From Hypomesus transpacificus (taxonomy: Eukaryota; Chordata; Actinopteri; Osmeriformes; Osmeridae): a DNA stretch of 64,000 bases. Each line of letters starts with the position of its first letter. Position 1 is the first letter of the stretch. The notes beneath the pieces are model-generated. The model was not told where the DNA came from, did not search any database, and saw only the letters and a list, made by a program, of their open reading frames with translations. Shown piece after piece: positions 1 to 11,639 of this stretch. The position numbers were made by a program, and so were the translations under genes. The DNA lies in assembly GCF_021917145.1 (NCBI RefSeq), contig NC_061078.1:11018604-11082603 (forward strand), given 5' to 3'.

Positions 1-389
1 CACCTCCTGGAGGAGAACAGGAGGTTGGGAGGGTTTGAGTCTGGGTTTGATACATGAATATATACAACCTCATCATTGTCTTTATCTTGTCAAGATTAGA
101 GTGATGACCTGATAAAACGGTGACTGAGTGTCCAAGGAGTGTAAATAAGGTGAATGACTGTCCCTGACGAGCCAGGCTCCACCAGACCTGTCCGCAGTAG
201 AGGCTGGCTCTTTGAGTCCACGGTACACACACACCTTTTCTGTCCACACAGACCATTTCCTGGTTGTCTTATATTTGCCGTTTCTTAGATTCCCTCTCCT
301 TCTCTCCCTTTCTCTCTGGCCCTCCCTCTCTTTCTCTATCTCTCTTGCCCTCCCTTCTTTCTCCTTCCCTCCCTCTGTCTGTCCACCAG

Positions 390-598
390 AGAAAAAGGAG
401 AATGTGATGTTTTCCCTTACACTACACGGGGGCCACCTGGGCTTCTTTGAGGGGGCGGTCCTCTTCCCCCAGCCGCTCACCTGGATGGACAAGGTCATCG
501 TGAGTTACGCCAATGCCATCTGCCAGTGGGAGAAACAGAAACCACCGTGCCAAAGCGGGCTCCTAAATGAGAGCCCCTGCCCAGAGAAGAAAGATTAA
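390..598 (+). CDS. abhd2: abhd2, last coding exon (partial gene)
   Basis: This is the C-terminal exon of the membrane serine hydrolase ABHD2 (monoacylglycerol lipase / acylglycerol hydrolase family). The exon follows a polypyrimidine tract and an AG acceptor at 388-389 and begins with two bases of a split codon. It reads KKENVMFSLTLHGGHLGFF, then a stretch ending in YANAICQWEKQK, and stops with TAA at 596-598. The HGGHLGF segment carries the catalytic histidine of the alpha/beta-hydrolase triad, as known for the ABHD1/2/3 group. The rest of the gene lies left of the window, and bases 1-389 read as intron. Whether this is an abhd2a or abhd2b copy cannot be told from one exon. Confidence 0.9.
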
Positions 599-668
599 CT
601 GCTCACCCCTTTCTCTCTCTTTCTTTCTTTCTTTTTCTTTCTTTCTTTCTCTCTTCCTCTCCCTCTCC

Positions 669-752
<84 letters not shown>

Positions 753-1167
753 TTTTGACACCCACTGCACCACACCCACTCACACACCGGGAAGAGACTG
801 GAACCAACAACTGCACGGTCTCTTCTGTGGTGCACTGGGCAACTCTCACCTCCTCTTCTGTCACAGGTCTCTCCTGTACCCCCCCCCCCACCCCGACCTG
901 TAAGGGAACCAACGACTAACTGCCTTTGAGCTTATTTATGTTGTTTGGGATCTGACAAGACTCACAGTTGATTGACCGATGTGTACGCGACCAACGGAGA
1001 TCCCCCGACGGAGGAACCCAGACTCAGACTCGCAGATCCAACATGACAAAGAAGGTGAAGCCCACTGGCATCCAACACAGTCTGAGAGACCGCGCTGGAG
1101 AGCACCTTTGTAGATGTGGAGTCGCAGGTCAAAGCCCAAGAGCCCAGAAGAGGCTCCTGTGTGTGTT

Positions 1168-1198
<31 letters not shown>

Positions 1199-1856
1199 GT
1201 AGTGCACCAGATCTATGCTGCAGTCTGGTCCAGTCACTGCACATCTACGGAGCTCAATGCTTAAACACCGCCAAGGCTAAAAGCTAGGTTGCTGTCTTAA
1301 CCAATACAGCCTCTCTACAATGTGTGTTACTCACATACTGTATTACCAAGTCAGCTCAGTTGTGTGTGTGTTGTGATCATGTAAGTTCTGTTGATCTGAT
1401 TCTATTAATTATGTGTCTCCCAAATGTGTGGGGGGGTGGGGGGGTGCGCAGTTATATACACTCTTTATTTGTAAAGGGAACAGTTATTTATGCAGGAACA
1501 TCCAGAGTAATTTCCAGATCATTAGCCCCTTGTGTTCCACCACTGGTAGTAGAGAGAAGCAATGGGTGTCTTCATCCCAGAGATCAGTCCATGCACATTC
1601 TCACTGTCTCGTGGTTCTTCTACTTTAATTCAATGCACTTTAAACATTGTTTGCCAAAAGCTTTTTTGTTTTTAAAACCGTATTTTTGTTTGTCATAGTT
1701 TAGGTTTGTCAATTGTATTAAGTTCATCGGGGATATGTTGACTTTTGTTTTCCTGAATGAATATAGAGGATGAACAGGAGGGAGAGAGGTCCATAACTCC
1801 TCACGTTATGATGACTGATGATCCCCCATATTCAGATACAGCCCATGTCTGCTGTC
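599..1856 (+). other. abhd2: probable abhd2 3' UTR, microsatellite-rich
   Basis: No coding exon is visible downstream of the abhd2 stop. The stretch holds pyrimidine microsatellites at about 609-755 (TTTC, then TC, then a clean TGTC run), a poly-C run near 879 and a GT tract at about 1158-1200. It is probably transcribed as abhd2 3' UTR, because I saw no good AATAAA before 5178. Confidence 0.45.
609..755. repeat. compound pyrimidine microsatellite (TTTC)/(TC)/(TGTC)
   Basis: Blocks of TTTC and CTTT run into about 24 TC units, then about ten TGTC units. This lies right after the abhd2 stop codon. Both strands are open only because of the low complexity. Confidence 0.95.
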
Positions 1857-3213
1857 TACCCTGTCACCCTACCCTGTCACCCTACCCTGTCACCCCCCCA
1901 CCCTCTGTCTCCCCTCTACCCTGTCACCCCTCTACCCTGTCACCCTACCCTGTTACCCCTCTACCCTGTCACCCTACCCTGTCACCCTACCCTGTCACCC
2001 CCCAACCCTCTGTCTCCCCTCTACCCTGTCACCCCTCTACCCTGTCACCCCTCTACCCTGTCACCCTACCCTGTTACCCCTCTACCCTGTCACCCTACCC
2101 TGTCACCCCTCTACCCTGTCACCCTACCCTGTTACCCCTCTACCCTGTCTCCCCTCTACCCTGTCACCCTACCCTGTCACCCCTCTACCCTGTCACCCTA
2201 CCCTGTCACCCCTCTACCCTGTCACCCCTCTACCCTGTCACCCCTCTACCCTGTCACCCCTCTACCCTGTCACCCTACCCCTCTACCCTGTCTCCCCTCT
2301 ACCCTGTCACCCTACCCTGTCACCCCTCTACCCTGTCACCCTACCCTGTTACCCCTCTACCCTGTCTCCCCTCTACCCTGTCTCCCCTCTACCCTGTTAC
2401 CCCTCTACCCTGTCACCCTACCCTGTCACCCCTCTACCCTGTCACCCTACCCTGTTACCCCTCTACCCTGTCTCCCCTCTACCCTGTCACCCTACCCTGT
2501 CACCCCTCTACCCTGTCACCCTACCCTTTCACCCTACCCTGTCACCCCTCTACCCTGTCACCCCTCTACCCTGTCACCCCTCTACCCTGTCACCCTACCC
2601 TGTCACCCCTCTATCCTGTCACCCTACCCTGTTACCCCTCTACCCTGTCACCCTACCCTGTTACCCCTCTACCCTGTCACCCTACCCCTATACCCTGTCA
2701 CCCCTCTACCCTGTCACCCCTCTACCCTGTCACCCCTCTACCCTGTCACCCTACCCCTCTACCCTGTCACCCCTCTACCCTGTCACCCTACCCTGTTACC
2801 CCTCTACCCGGTCACCCTACCCCTCTACCCTGTCACCCCTCTACCCTGTCACCCTACCCTGTCACCCCTCTACCCTGTCACCCTACCCCTCTACCCTGTC
2901 ACCCCTCTACCCTGTCACCCCTCTACCCTGTCACCCTACCCCTCTACCCTGTCACCCCTCTATCCTGTCACCCTACCCCTCTACCCTGTCACCCCTCTAC
3001 CCTGTCACCCTACCCTGTCACCCCTCTACCCTGTCACCCTACCCCTCTACCCTGTCACCCCCTACCCTGTCACCCTACCCCTCTACCCTGTCACCCCTCT
3101 ACCCTGCCACCCTACCCCTCTACCCTGTCACCCCTCTATCCTGTCACCCTACCCCTCTACTCTGTCACCCTACCCCTCTACCCTGTCTCCCCTCTACCCT
3201 GTCACCCCCCTAC
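1857..3213. repeat. 1.35-kb minisatellite, mixed 13- and 16-bp units
   Basis: The tandem array mixes units ACCCTGTCACCCT (13 bp) and TACCCTGTCACCCCTC (16 bp), with variants such as GTTACC, GTCTCC and CCGGTC. The two unit lengths alternate irregularly, so the array is open in two frames; the apparent 502- and 476-residue proteins are repeat artefacts. It sits in the probable abhd2 3' UTR. The unit is extremely C-rich on + and G-rich on -. Confidence 0.97.
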
Positions 3214-5177
3214 TCTTGACCAGAAATCGGTCTGGTTCACACACATGACAACATCTTTATTTTAGAGCAAAGAAACTGCCTAACTGAACCTTTCAGGTAG
3301 ATGTGGCATTGCCAAAAACTTGTTTTAATATTTTTTGTTGTCCAGTAATCTGTGACCAAACTCAAGATCACATGGCTTTAGAAGATAGTTTACCTTTTGG
3401 ATTCCTGTAACTTCAGGCATGGGTTCTTTATAAAAGGGGTGTACACGATAAAAGAGAAACCATGGGTGAACTTGAGCTTTGAGGTGTGTGGCAAGTAGGA
3501 AAGCTAGAGTTATGATCCGAGTCCTCGAGAAGATTGTGTACTTGACCTTTTGTGAAAGAAACGTATGCAAGAAAACATCTTTTCAAGAAATGTGTACAGC
3601 CTCCATCGTTACCTCTTGAATTAATACATGATAGTAATTAATGACGTTGCATTCAGAGTTACCTTGGTAAGTCCAGAGTTCCTCACTGTGGAGAAATGAG
3701 AGAGAAATCTGGATACTCCCAGTCCTAACCCAATTGTTACACACACCTGTTGTGTCATATTTATGTAAGGTGTGGTAACATTGTGAGGATTCATTTACTT
3801 ACATTTTTACTCTTACTTAAAATAAGTTGTGATTATATTGATTTGATTTAGCCTGAGTGATCATCGTCTTACTAATTCACCTGTCTAGTGGGTGAGCCTG
3901 TTGCAAATGCTGTCTGTCATTGGCTGTTACTGGACTGCAGGGGAGAAGCACCATCTCAAGCTTCAGAGGTGGCCTCTGGTGTCAAGTTATCATAATTGCT
4001 AAGCAGTGGCGCCATCTGCTGGCTATATGTAACTGCGTAGGACTTGCAGGCTTAGATGGTTGCAAGTTATTTTCCATCAGAGTTTCTCCTTCAGTGAGAT
4101 GATAGAGTTCTGTTTTAGTGAAGACCCAGTAGACAGTATCCAAGATATGTTTTGCTGATCATGGAAACACCAGTTTCAAATCCACACTCGCCTACAGATG
4201 ATTATACACCTCTCCCTCCCCTGACTTTACACAGAAGTACAGGTTTGGATGTGTCCCAAAAGGCATCTTCCAGAATGCAAATGTTTTTTTGTTTGGTAAG
4301 CTGCTTTTTTGTATTGTATCATTATTGTGACTATTGCAATTTCTTCTTGTTGTTTTCTTGTGTCGGGAGTGTGAGTGGTTATGAACAGGTTATGAACATA
4401 CTGGACAACATGCTGTCATATCACCAGCTGCTGGGGGGGAAAAACTAAATGGCCTGATTAGAAAACCAATGATATTGTAAAGAAAGCTATATATATAAAA
4501 TCTGATTGGGACCATGGGCAATTTATGATGGACAGAAGCAATAACGGGGTTTCTTTCACTTACCACTTTGTTCAAAGCAAATGTATACAAGTATTATAAT
4601 TCTGAATGTCAAAATATTTGGGAATCATATCAATCTTATTGATACACTTATGTTTCCTAATGGCATCTGAAACATTCCCATCCTATGTTAAGTCTTTTTA
4701 CAGTTGACATGAAAGTGTATTAATTTTAACAGCTGTACCCTCACACAGTATGTTCATGGATGGCAAGGTCTTGTGTTAAACCTTTTTAGGAAATCGAAAC
4801 AACCTGAAAGGTCCCAAGCTTTGTCAAAAGGAGTAAAATGAAGCGTGGTGAAAAGGTGTCCTACCAGGGAACGTTGTCTCCTCTGTTTACCCTCAACATT
4901 CCAATCAAAACTCAGACAGGGAGTCCATCCCTCTCAGCTATAATCCATGTCATCCTATACACATTCACTTTAACATTGTTGACTTTTTGTTTACCATTCC
5001 TTTTAATGGAAGGAGATGTTAACTGTTTATGGAAAGGTGGGAGATGCGGTTATGTGTACGTGTCATTTTGGTGCACTGATATGACATTATGAATTCAGAT
5101 AACTGGTGCATTTTTCTTAAGAAACCAGTAGCGTGCGTATGATGTAATGATTTTGAAAAATATGGTTGTGTTCCAAA
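3214..5177. other. noncoding stretch, probable distal abhd2 3' UTR
   Basis: No ORF here resembles a known protein, and base composition is AT-rich. It may be the distal part of a long abhd2 3' UTR (the mammalian gene has a multi-kilobase one) ending at the polyadenylation signal near 5178. Confidence 0.35.
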
Positions 5178-5183
5178 AATAAA
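5178..5183 (+). terminator. abhd2: candidate polyadenylation signal AATAAA for abhd2
   Basis: A canonical AATAAA on the + strand is followed within 30 bases by TTTT-rich sequence. It is the first convincing + strand signal I noticed after the abhd2 stop, so it would give a roughly 4.6-kb 3' UTR. RNA 3'-end data would decide. Confidence 0.35.
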
Positions 5184-5649
5184 TTATTTTCTCGTAAAAA
5201 AATAAGCCTTGTAGCTTTATTGGTTGTAACTGCGATCTAGATAATGGTATTAGTTTATAATCTCTATAGCATAAGAATCAAATGAGAAAGGTGTTGATTT
5301 AATAACTGAGTATTTTGTTGATGTTGAAATGCTTGTGAAGAAACCATACCACAGTACTGCTGTTTTTCATTTCACTGGTTTTCTTTTAAGCAAGGTTAAG
5401 GTCCAGAGCAAAGGGACTTATCTAGTGGCACCTAACCGATCTGGTGTGTACATTCTGTGCTATAGGACTGCTCTTCTGGAGGCAGTGTTGTCTGTTGTTC
5501 CTCGTCTGGACAGTTACTGAACCATGAGGTTATCCCCAACATGGTGATACTGCATGGTGAAAGAACCACCTGATGTGATCTGATTTTTGTTTCATGTCCG
5601 CTAGCCTAAAACCACTGAAATAGACACATTCAAATTGAGTTAAAACATT

Positions 5650-5655
5650 TTTATT
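5650..5655 (-). terminator. saa: saa polyadenylation signal
   Basis: TTTATT on + reads AATAAA on -, about 200 bases downstream of the saa stop codon, a suitable distance for a short 3' UTR. Confidence 0.6.
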
Positions 5656-5858
5656 GAATGTTCAAAGCAAGCCTCCATATTGTGAAGTAGAAAAAGCATG
5701 GGGGCTAGGTGGAAGCAGATAAAATAATTCTGAACGTTGTGTTCACCCTCAGCTACCTGAGCTGAAACTGAATATTTTGCTCGGCAGATAACTGACACCA
5801 ACTAACCATGGGTGTTGTTTTACCACCTTGTTGCTGCAGTACTGATAGGCTACCTGCT

Positions 5859-7313
5859 TCAGTACTTGTCAGGGAGTCCTTTGGGTCGGTAGCGAGATAG
5901 GTCACCTCCATTACGGCCCCAGCGATTCGCATCCTGGTCGGCTCTGGAGTCCTCACGATTATTCCCACTGCTTTGCCGTGGTAACATTTCCCGGACATTA
6001 CTGAGACAGAAAGGAAAAGTAATAGGTTTAAACAATGTCTACACCAGGGGGCGTGCGGAATACGTGTTTTCTTACAGTTTTTCACAATTGTTAACGCACA
6101 ATAAGCGAAACTTTGGCACAAGTTTCACAACCTTAACTTCATGTACCAATTGCTCGACCGAATTTGGCACAACTTCATACTCCCTTATCTGCATTAGACT
6201 CTGACCTTCCTTGTTTACACACTGATGTCAATTACATATCACCTTGTTGTCAAAACACTACACACAATGTTCAGTTGTTGCACAAAATTCTCAAGTAAAG
6301 TCTCAAAGCATCAACCTACAACACACAAATATTCTAATCTCTAAACACTCAGGACTGGTGAGCAATTTGCGATCAGGACTGCAGCATAAAAAGGGCCTTG
6401 AGCCTTTGTTTTGTTTGGTGAACAATGGAGAACATATCAACAACCAGAGAAGGAGAGGGGTAAGAGTGAGAGGAGGACAAGGAAGAGGACAAGAAAGAGG
6501 ACAAGGTTTGAGCATGAGGGCGGCTGGCCAGAGGGTCCAACCAAATCTCAGCCGCTTCACAGTTGCTGCCATCATTAAAACCTTTAGAATGGAGAACAGG
6601 TATGAATTATATTTGCCTTGTGTACTGAAATACTGCATATCAATAGAACACAGTGTGCTCACTGTATTTGTATTTTGCAGGACTGAAAGAGAACCACACC
6701 GTGGAGGAAGAACATGCACTTTCACAGCCGAACAGGAAATATTGTGAAAATGGTTCATTAAAACAACACTATCACTGACTGCAAACATTCAGATTTGATT
6801 AGGCTGGTGGAAGTTGACTCACCTGATGACACTAGCTGCAAACCTGCCTCCAGGTCCTCTCTGAGCTGCATGCTGGTTTCCCCGGGCATGAAAGTACTTG
6901 TCTGACTCCAGCCAGTTAGCCTTCTTCATGTCACTGTAAGCACGATGCATGTCCTTGGCACCTGGCAGTGATGGAAACAGTGGTTGTAGTGGGTGTACAC
7001 TTCTGCAAGACCACTCCTGTTTACAATTGATTTCAGTTGCTTGCCACAGGAAGACTGACATGAGCTGTGAAACAATTGTGAGAACATTCGTAAAGCAATC
7101 TTTTGAGTTATTTATATCAATGTCATTGAGACACACCAGATCAGACCAGTCTCTACATCAGATTATACAACCCATCAGAGGATATGAAATGTAACATAAA
7201 ACCTATAGTTTAGGGCTCCACTCACCAGCAATTGCTTGTCCAGGGAACTTGTACCATTGGGCATGGGCCCCTACCACAAAAACCAGAACCAGTCCAACCA
7301 GAGGCAGCTTCAT
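5859..7313 (-). CDS. saa: serum amyloid A, acute-phase apolipoprotein
   Basis: Serum amyloid A is a secreted acute-phase protein that associates with high-density lipoprotein. Three coding exons are placed on the - strand: 7226-7313, 6823-6961 and 5859-6000, all with GT-AG borders and matching phases, giving 122 residues as expected for the family. The start [18 protein letters not shown] is a signal peptide; mature protein would begin QWYKF. Exon 3 has the family core [12 protein letters not shown] and [10 protein letters not shown], followed by AAQRGPGG. Exon 4 has [14 protein letters not shown] and ends GLPDKY. An acceptor at 7325-7326 (exon edge 7324) implies a 5' noncoding exon near 7475-7525. 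Intron 3 carries a transposase remnant. The neighbour downstream of its promoter region is fth1, also on -. Confidence 0.93.
6074..6790 (+). mobile_element. degenerate Tc1/mariner-like transposase remnant in saa intron 3
   Basis: On +, opposite to saa, the reading starting near 6425 gives [11 protein letters not shown]-like sequence, a RG/GQ-rich run, [18 protein letters not shown], then IKTFRMENR; after a roughly 60-base interruption it resumes with [18 protein letters not shown]. This resembles the N-terminal helix-turn-helix part of an IS630/Tc1-type transposase repeated in many fish genomes. The catalytic DDE domain is missing. The left edge near 6074 (GTTTTTCACAATTG) and right edge near 6750-6790 are guesses. 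Confidence 0.6.
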
Positions 7314-7552
7314 TTTGTAGGTTACTGAAAAATGTAGAAAGCATGTTAGAGTACTGATGTATCTACAGACCAGCAGATGCTTCTTGGCAAGAAAAAAAGA
7401 ATTTTTATATTTACATAATTAATAAATATAGCATAGTATTTGCTAATAGTATTTCACACTGGACTAATAGTGACCTTAGAGCTTCTCAGTCCGTTGGTTA
7501 ATTCTATGAAGTCTCAGGGTGATGCTGTCAAACAGGGCTGTGCAGGTCATCC

Positions 7553-7559
7553 TTATAAA
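7553..7559 (-). promoter_or_regulatory. saa: saa TATA-like box
   Basis: TTATAAA on + reads TTTATAA on -. It lies about 240 bases upstream of the saa start codon and 31 bases downstream of the NF-kB site, which would place transcription start near 7525 and leave room for a short noncoding first exon. Confidence 0.5.
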
Positions 7560-7589
7560 CCTTTCCACAGTGGGATGTACTGGAAAAAA

Positions 7590-7599
7590 GGGAATCTCC
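7590..7599 (-). promoter_or_regulatory. saa: NF-kB consensus site of the saa promoter
   Basis: GGGAATCTCC fits the NF-kB consensus GGGRNWYYCC at every position. It lies between the TATA-like box and the C/EBP repeat cluster. Paired NF-kB and C/EBP sites are the established design of mammalian acute-phase SAA promoters. Confidence 0.6.
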
Positions 7600-7636
7600 A
7601 AATCCAGCCCTTGTGCTTGATGAGCCAAAATAACTT

Positions 7637-7717
7637 AAGGAATATTCCAGAATTGTGCAATTCGAGGGACATTCCAGAATTGTGCAATTTAAGGAATATT
7701 CCACAATTGTGTAACTT
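7637..7717 (-). promoter_or_regulatory. saa: three tandem 27-bp repeats, each with a C/EBP box
   Basis: Three head-to-tail units occupy 7637-7663, 7664-7690 and 7691-7717. Each has ATTCCAGA or ATTCCACA followed by ATTGTGCAAT (7652-7661 and 7679-7688) or the variant ATTGTGTAAC (7706-7715). The boxes fit the C/EBP pattern TTNNGNAAT or close to it and are spaced exactly 27 bp apart. The cluster lies just upstream of the NF-kB site. Units 1 and 3 also carry the palindrome GGAATATTCC. Confidence 0.6.
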
Positions 7718-7870
7718 AAACAGTGTTTAACCATTAGGGAAGATTAGTGAACTGAATTCAAGCTTTTTCAGTCTGTGGCAAAAATACTGGGTTGGCTGAA
7801 TGGGAGGAGTAATAAACACTGACCAAAATTATAAACACATTATGCCCCCATTTTTCATGAGCTGAACTCA

Positions 7871-8170
7871 AAGATCTAAGACGTTTTCTACGTACACAAA
7901 AAGCCTATTTCTCTCAAATACTGTTCACAAATCTGTCTAAATCTGTGTTAGTGAGCACTTCTCCTTTGCCGAGATAATCCATCCACCTCACAAGTGTGGC
8001 ATATCAAGATGCTGATTAAACAGCATGATTATTGCACAAGTGTACCTTAGGATGGCCACAATTAAAGACCTAAGATTAGCAGTTTCACTGTATATCACAG
8101 ATTGACAGATTTGTGAACAATATTTGAGAGAAATAGGCCTTATGTGTAGATAGAAAACGTCTTAGATCTT
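7871..8170. mobile_element. 300-bp MITE with about 70-bp terminal inverted repeats
   Basis: The left arm 7871-7941 (starting AAGATCTAAGACGTTTTCTA) is repeated in inverted orientation at 8101-8170 with few mismatches. The spacer contains GTGTGGCATATCAAGATGC and GATTATTGCACAAGTGT, sequence I recognise from a widespread fish dispersed repeat family. There is no transposase, so it is a non-autonomous element. It sits between the saa promoter and the 3' end of fth1. Confidence 0.85.
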
Positions 8171-8690
8171 AAGAGAAGGGTGTCTGTTGCATTCTGGGAA
8201 ATTTCCATTTTAATTCAACAACTATTTTATGTATTCCAACTCACAAAAATATACTTTATGATCCTGCCGGGGTGTTTAAGGATTTAGAAAGTGATGGAAA
8301 CACCAGAACGGGACTTTCCATCATTTGAAACTGAAACTTGGCCACATCACATGTTCCATCTTGTGCTTTTCTTTGTAAACGAAAGTAAAATGTGCACAGC
8401 TGTTGTAATTTCAGACTATCAATTGTTCCCCCCCCCCCCCCCATCTCATTTATGACTTCTTATACCCCATTAAAAAATATGTTTTGTAAAAGTGTCTGCA
8501 CCCGTTACTACCACTACCAATGCTCCTGATAACCAGCAAGGAGTACAGAGCAGAGTCCAAAGCATGTTATTGAAGCACTCATTTGGCTAAAGATCTCTAC
8601 AAAAGGCATGTGTTACAGCACAATCTAGCTACCTTTGCTTTGAAACACAAAAAGAGACACCAGTATACAGAGCAGTTAGAATCCAAGTTC
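8171..8690. other. saa-fth1 intergenic spacer
   Basis: No gene is seen. A poly-C run of about 15 bases lies at 8428-8442. Confidence 0.6.
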
Positions 8691-8695
8691 TATTT

Positions 8696-8701
8696 ATTTG
8701 G
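8696..8701 (-). terminator. fth1: fth1 polyadenylation signal
   Basis: TTTATT on + reads AATAAA on -, 277 bases beyond the fth1 stop codon, giving a 3' UTR of normal ferritin length. Confidence 0.65.
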
Positions 8702-8977
8702 TTAGAGGAGGGCTGATGTCATGAAAGGCAGCAAACACAAGGTGACAGGACACAGCTGGGACTGAAAGAGCATGGGCAGAAATGGCTTATAGGACAGGGT
8801 GATGGCTTTTAGGTTATGCAGATGATATCCAAGTAGTGCAGAATGTTGGCTAATGCAATGGATTTTACAGATCATCGACAGTCCTCAACTACACAGAGAA
8901 AACAAACCAGTATCTTGGATATATTAAAAGCTAGAAGATATTTAGCATGAACATGGGACAGATCAAAGATGGAGGTT

Positions 8978-10889
<1,912 letters not shown>

Positions 10890-11301
10890 CTAATAAGTTA
10901 GTATTTTTCTGTTACAAATCAATTGGTTTCTCAACAGAAGCTGATTGTGTAGTTTACAGCGTACAACATACACAAACAGGGTACACCGCAATAACAATAA
11001 TAATAAATTAATTCTTACTTCACCATGCCATAAAAGCGAATCAAGGACACGCTTTTTAAAGCCATTTCTAAAACAACGCACACATTTAGCTACTACAGAC
11101 CGAAGCTTCAACTACAAACTAGGCCATGATGTATTGCGCACCTGGCCAAAACAAGCCACATTGCGTGGATACCATCTACGACTACGCCATCTACTAGCTA
11201 ATGCTAGCTATTGGCTAGTCTGCCAAGAACACAAGGACATTAGCTAGATACGATAGCTTAGCTAGTGCTACACAGTATGCATCCAGTTTGATCAATCTTA
11301 C

Positions 11302-11590
11302 CTAGGTTGATTCTCGAAGTTGCTTACCACTTAAATTATTTGATTCTTCGAGGGTCTGCTAGCTGGATCGCTAAATAAGTTAATGTTTACTTTCGTTGCG
11401 TGTCGGATTAACGTAAATGTCTTAGGTACCGCGTGAAATTGAAAGAAAACGTAAAAGTACAATTATTTTGGTAATAGATAGGTCAGTAGATGAGAGTAAT
11501 CGAGTAGTAATTCAAGACAGTGGAAAGGTTGCCGTCCAAGCACTGTTGAAGCAGGTAACCTTCACCGTCTCTCTGAAAGGATTAGTGAAT
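11302..11590 (-). promoter_or_regulatory. fth1: fth1 noncoding first exon (5' UTR)
   Basis: A strong donor CTAG|GTAAGA ends this exon at 11302. It holds the IRE at 11527-11560. The upstream limit is estimated. Just upstream on - lie TTGACGTAAT (11621-11630, CRE-like) and TTGCGCAA (11603-11609 region, C/EBP-like), consistent with a promoter near 11600. Confidence 0.6.
11527..11560 (-). promoter_or_regulatory. fth1: iron-responsive element (IRE) in fth1 5' UTR
   Basis: On - the stem-loop has the CAGTGC apical loop, the bulged C of the ferritin-type TGC/C bulge, and flanking GGTT...AACC pairing. The core at 11532-11555 (CCTGCTTCAACAGTGC followed by TTGGACGG) equals the vertebrate ferritin H IRE as I know it. 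Iron regulatory proteins bind this element and block translation when iron is low. Confidence 0.95.
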
Positions 11591-11639
11591 GCTGCTGTTG
11601 TTGCGCAAAGGTACAAGTAAATTACGTCAAACGGGGAGG

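Noticed and set aside
1857-3213. CRISPR-like regular repeats
   Set aside because: Repeat units are 13-16 bp without unique spacers, in a eukaryotic genome; this is a minisatellite.
1757-3265. 502- and 476-residue open frames rich in PLPCHPSTLSP
   Set aside because: They are translations of the minisatellite, open in two frames at once, with no start context, splice partner or homology.
7528-7734. Small repeat protein (CTILEYS repeats) in the saa upstream region
   Set aside because: It is the translation of the 27-bp promoter repeat; 27 is divisible by three, so a frame stays open.
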